Shown piece by piece: positions 60,955 to 64,000 of a stretch of 64,000 bases of DNA. The DNA lies in contig DASYYH010000027.1 of assembly GCA_035934015.1 (NCBI GenBank), positions 186,001 to 250,000 on the forward strand, in the 5' to 3' direction. The stretch's first letter is position 1. The number at the start of each line of letters is the position of its first letter. The stretch is from Candidatus Acidiferrales bacterium. Its GTDB lineage: Bacteria; Acidobacteriota; Terriglobia; Acidiferrales; UBA7541. The translations under genes were made by a program, and so were the position numbers. Below the pieces are notes generated by a model that ran no database searches, had not been told where the DNA came from, and saw nothing but the letters and a program-made list of their open reading frames with translations.

Positions 60955-61931
60955 CACTGCCCTATGCGCTCCGGCTTCTCTGCCTCTGCTTCGCCGCATT
61001 TTTCCTGATTCATGCGGCACTGAGCCTACTGGTTCGTTTTTTTTCGCCGGCAGCGATTCGTTTGAGCGAATCCGTGCGTCCGCGCCTCGCCGCACGCGTT
61101 CTTTTTTTTCTGCGGCTGACGCCTTTTGTTTTGACCATTTTCGCCGTGGCGGCCTTCTGCATACCAAGCTATCTGTGGTTTGAAGCCAATGCCGCTCCTG
61201 AACAAGTCGGCATCCTTTGTGTCTTCGCCGCGATCCTCGGACTCGCGACTTGGCTTTCGTCCATCAGCCGCGTCGCTTCCGCGTGGTTCAAGTCGCGCCG
61301 CAATCTGCGGCATTGGGAGCGCTCTTCTCTCAGAAGACAAATTGGAGGTGAAGATTCGCGCGTCCTCGTCGTGGCCAGCGAAGCCCCGCTGCTGGCGCTC
61401 GCTGGCGTCATTCGCCCGCGCATTTTCGTCGCCAATCGTCTGTTGCACGCTTTGCCGCCGGAACAACTGGATGCCGCTTTGCGCCACGAGCGCGGGCATA
61501 CCGTCTCGCACGATAATCTCAAGCGTCTCGTTCTTCTTTTCGCTCCGGGAATTCTGCCCTTCTTCCGCGGCTCTTGGCTGCTTGATCGTTCCTGGGCGCG
61601 ATTCTCCGAATTGGCCGCTGACGATTTCGCGGTCGCGGGCGATTCCTATCGGTCGCTTTCTCTTGCTGCTGCGCTTGTTCGCGCTGCGCAACTGGGTTCC
61701 TCTCCGGCCATTTCACCATTCGCCAGTTCCCTGCTTGCCAGCGCCAGCGATCTCTCCGAACGCGTTGACCGCCTTCTCGGCGCGCAGCGGCCGGTTCGTT
61801 CGTTGCACAAAGGAACGCATTTCTTTTTTGCCGGCGCTGGTCTCGCCGCGCTCATTCTTCTGATTGCCGCCCTGTCGCGGCCCGAAACCTTTCATTCTGT
61901 TCACAGCCTCCTCGAACTTCTCATTCACTAA
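60951..61931 (+). CDS. M56-family (BlaR1-like) membrane peptidase without a sensor domain
   Basis: A 326-residue protein with several TM helices. The zinc motif HERGH is in LRHERGHTVSHDN near residue 180-184, and the SELAADDFAVAGDSYRS segment follows, typical of BlaR1 M56 domains. The C-terminal penicillin-binding sensor found in Staphylococcus BlaR1 is missing, so the sensed signal differs. It should cleave the co-encoded BlaI-like repressor. Confidence 0.88.
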   Translation: MTLPYALRLLCLCFAAFFLIHAALSLLVRFFSPAAIRLSESVRPRLAARVLFFLRLTPFVLTIFAVAAFCIPSYLWFEANAAPEQVGILCVFAAILGLATWLSSISRVASAWFKSRRNLRHWERSSLRRQIGGEDSRVLVVASEAPLLALAGVIRPRIFVANRLLHALPPEQLDAALRHERGHTVSHDNLKRLVLLFAPGILPFFRGSWLLDRSWARFSELAADDFAVAGDSYRSLSLAAALVRAAQLGSSPAISPFASSLLASASDLSERVDRLLGAQRPVRSLHKGTHFFFAGAGLAALILLIAALSRPETFHSVHSLLELLIH

Positions 61932-61995
61932 ATCCCTAACTTCTTCGCTTCCGCTCAACCCTTCCGCGCTACCTGTCGTCGTCCATACGAGTTCT

Positions 61996-62018
61996 AATTA
62001 CGACCTGTGGTAGTAATT
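61996..62018 (+). promoter_or_regulatory. Dyad upstream of the TonB-dependent receptor, possible BlaI-type operator
   Basis: AATTACGAC-CTGTG-GTAGTAATT has 9-bp arms with one mismatch and a 5-bp spacer. The TAC.AC/GTAGTA halves resemble dyads bound by BlaI/MecI-type repressors. It lies 53 bp before the receptor start. Confidence 0.4.
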
Positions 62019-62070
62019 CGGCGCCTGCATTAATTTCCATTTGTTTCTTCTATTTCACGAGGGGCCGACC

Positions 62071-64000
62071 TTGAGGAATTGGCGGATTGCAATTCTCCTT
62101 CTTGCGCTTTTCCTATTTTCTCCGCCCGGCCAGGCGCAGGATTTTCGCGGCAGCATCGTCGGTGAGATCGTAGATGCGACCGGTGCGCGGGTTCCCTCGG
62201 CGAAAATCGTGGCTCGCTCGACACATACTTCCTTCGAGCGAGAGACGACCTCCGATGCGCACGGCGAATTCCGCCTGGAGGATCTTCCTCCGGGCCCGTA
62301 CCACCTGACCGTTACGGCTTCAGGCTTCGCGGAGGCCACGTCTGACGTCTCTGTTGTCGTGAGCTCCGTTCAGGATGTTAGCGTCACATTGCGGCCCGCG
62401 TCGCTTCAGCAAAGCGTCACAGTTCAAGGACAGTCTTCTTCCATCACCACCGAACCAATCGACATTACCAGTGCGGTCCACGGCGGCGCAGTCACGCCGC
62501 AGGATCTTGCGACCATTCCGCTGGCGCATCGCACATTCGCGAATATTGCTTTTCTTGTGCCCGGGACGGAGCCCGTTGAGCCCTCCGACCCCACAAAGGC
62601 GCGCATTACCGCCGTTTCCTTCGGCGGCAGTTCGGGACTGAATGACGTCCTGAGCGTGGACGGCGGCGATAATTCGGACGACTACATCGGAGGCTTTCTG
62701 CAGAATTTTTCGCCGGACGCGATCCAGGAATTCGCTGTTCAGTCCTCGCAACAGAATGCGGACACGGGACGCACGGTCGGAGGTTCGGTGGAAATCACGA
62801 CGAAGCGCGGCACAGATGAGTGGCACGGCGAAGGCGCCTTCCTGGAACGCGCGGCAGCCCTGAATGCGCGGTTCCCCATCGAAAATCCCGCGCCGCTTCC
62901 GAAGCAGCCTTTCTCTTCCCAAGATTACTCCGCCACGCTCGGTGGCCCGATCGTGAAGCACAAGCTGTGGTTTTTCACGTCGTTCGAATACCAGCACGAA
63001 AACGCCAGCATCGGCTACAGCCCGGCGAGCCTGACGCAGTTCAACGCGCTCGCTTCGATTGCCACGGATGGACTGATTCCTGGCGTGAATTCGATCGCCG
63101 TTCCGAACAACGTCCCGGTGCCTTTTCGCGACGCGATGGGTTCCGCGCGCATCGATTGGTCGCAGTCCAATCGCTCGCAGTGGTTTTTGCGCACCTCGGA
63201 GGACAATTACACGGCCAACAACTTCGCGGTGCAGCAAGGCACCCTGCCATCGACTGGCGCCGACTGGCACAGCAATTATCTGAACATGGTGATCAGCAAC
63301 CTATTCTCGTTCAGCCCGACGTGGCTTGGTTCGTTCGTCTTTGACGCCAGCGGCCTGCACCTGACGGAAGTTCGCAATTCGGACTACGGTTTCGCGCTCG
63401 CGTTTCCCTTCAGCGCGACGTCGCAGACAATTTCCGGTTATGAAACTTTTGGGGACAACCAATTCGTTACGCCGATCACTGCATTCCCGGTTCTGCGCAA
63501 CCAGGAAAAATACCAGTTTCGCTATGACGTCACTCATGCGACGGGCGATCACAATCCGCACTTTGGCGTGGATTTCATACACGAACCGGTGCTGAGCGGA
63601 GCGCTCTCAGGGACGGCGGAAACCTTGATCACGTATCCGAATGATCCCGCTTTTTATGCCGCGAATCCGTCCCAGTTCTATTTTAGCTCGCAATGCGCGA
63701 CAGCACCATCGGATCCGGCCATCACATGCACTCACACGCCGCAAAGCAATGGCAGTTTTTCGCAGGATATACAGCGCCTCGGCTTATATGCCGAGGACTT
63801 CTGGCGGGTAACACCGCACCTGACGATTGATCCGGGAATTCGTTACGACACGACATGGGGACTGTTCACCGGCTCGGGGCAAACGCAATCGCAGAATCCC
63901 GCGTATCTGACACTGCAAGCGCTGCAAATTCCGCTTATCAACGGCGCGCCGCATGACGATCGCGGACAGATCGCACCGCGCCTTGGGATTGCGTATTCGC
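62071..64000 (+). CDS. TonB-dependent receptor with carboxypeptidase-regulatory-like domain (3' truncated by window edge)
   Basis: An outer-membrane receptor, about 643 codons visible and still open at the window end. TTG 62071 is preceded by GAGGGG at 62059-62064. A signal peptide (WRIAILLLALFLFSPPGQAQ) is followed by a carboxypeptidase-regulatory-like beta domain (about 24-110: SIVGEIVDATGARVPSAKIV, DLPPGPYHLTVTASGF). The plug domain follows (about 115-250, SVDGGDNSDDYIGGFLQNF and SPDAIQEFAVQSSQ), then the start of the beta-barrel. This Oar/SusC-like layout is characteristic of Acidobacteriota. The ligand is unknown, probably carbohydrate or peptide. Confidence 0.92.
   Translation, partial: MRNWRIAILLLALFLFSPPGQAQDFRGSIVGEIVDATGARVPSAKIVARSTHTSFERETTSDAHGEFRLEDLPPGPYHLTVTASGFAEATSDVSVVVSSVQDVSVTLRPASLQQSVTVQGQSSSITTEPIDITSAVHGGAVTPQDLATIPLAHRTFANIAFLVPGTEPVEPSDPTKARITAVSFGGSSGLNDVLSVDGGDNSDDYIGGFLQNFSPDAIQEFAVQSSQQNADTGRTVGGSVEITTKRGTDEWHGEGAFLERAAALNARFPIENPAPLPKQPFSSQDYSATLGGPIVKHKLWFFTSFEYQHENASIGYSPASLTQFNALASIATDGLIPGVNSIAVPNNVPVPFRDAMGSARIDWSQSNRSQWFLRTSEDNYTANNFAVQQGTLPSTGADWHSNYLNMVISNLFSFSPTWLGSFVFDASGLHLTEVRNSDYGFALAFPFSATSQTISGYETFGDNQFVTPITAFPVLRNQEKYQFRYDVTHATGDHNPHFGVDFIHEPVLSGALSGTAETLITYPNDPAFYAANPSQFYFSSQCATAPSDPAITCTHTPQSNGSFSQDIQRLGLYAEDFWRVTPHLTIDPGIRYDTTWGLFTGSGQTQSQNPAYLTLQALQIPLINGAPHDDRGQIAPRLGIAYS

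Noticed and set aside
1-64000. CRISPR arrays, prophage or insertion sequences
   Set aside because: No regularly spaced direct repeats, integrase/transposase motifs or phage structural genes were seen in any frame.

Overview
The window is about 64 kb of GC-rich, densely coding chromosome from an Acidobacteriota member, most probably the Terriglobia/Acidobacteriia side. The evidence is a large TonB-dependent receptor with an N-terminal carboxypeptidase-regulatory-like domain, an orphan duplicated MacB/FtsX-type permease (ADOP type), a VWFA-related acidobacterial-type protein, a BlaI/BlaR1-like pair beside the receptor, and a complete LPS-export gene set (Gram-negative envelope). There is no phage, integrase, insertion sequence or CRISPR array. 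Both edges cut genes: smc on the left, the TonB-dependent receptor on the right.

Layout. 0-3 kb (+): smc C-terminus, purC with a strong sigma70 promoter, and a small Fis-type regulator. 3-10.4 kb: secreted repeat-containing protein, SDR, Tat-exported M24 peptidase, ADOP permease, then a 0.77 kb intergenic region with a probable small RNA (promoter, two hairpins, terminator) and duplicated two-box elements. 10.4-12.4 kb: dcd, an HU/IHF-like protein and an M50 protease. 12.4-27.1 kb (-): one long housekeeping run transcribed in the order lptC/A fusion-lptB-rpoN-rapZ-msbA-like-yicC-gmk-rpoZ-coaBC-udg-eamA-priA. It joins LPS export, sigma54, nucleotide and CoA metabolism, and DNA repair/restart. 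27.2-31.5 kb: alcohol dehydrogenase, GAF-GGDEF diguanylate cyclase, RodZ-like HTH membrane protein and a coupled helical protein whose start may be ATT.

31.5-40.4 kb (-): moaD-moaE-VWA-suhB, then a nucleoside-salvage run (metallophosphoesterase, pyrimidine phosphorylase, NupC-type transporter, purine nucleoside phosphorylase, cytidine deaminase, exported amidohydrolase). 40.5-49.5 kb: TIGR01777 epimerase, FecR-like protein, then an ECF sigma/anti-sigma pair divergent from a run of exported proteins (Ig-repeat lipoprotein, small secreted protein, matrixin-type metalloprotease, secreted hypothetical). 49.5-52.9 kb: M20 peptidase with an in-frame palindromic element, ICMT-like methyltransferase, tRNA-Glu(UUC), hydrolase and DinB/YfiT protein.

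52.9-59.3 kb (-): a complete isc operon, iscR-iscS-iscU-iscA-hscB-hscA-fdx-iscX, with a type-2-like IscR operator across the iscR start region, a long hairpin between iscR and iscS, and repeat-rich spacers around iscU. 59.5-64 kb: exported thioredoxin-like protein, BlaI/BlaR1-like regulatory pair, and the TonB-dependent receptor behind a dyad that may be a BlaI-type operator.

The best candidates for undescribed biology are the small RNA near 9.8 kb, the two-box dispersed elements, the palindrome inserted in the M20 gene, the iscR-iscS hairpin, and the ECF-linked exported matrixin cluster. All functions are inferred by reading motifs; no database search was run.
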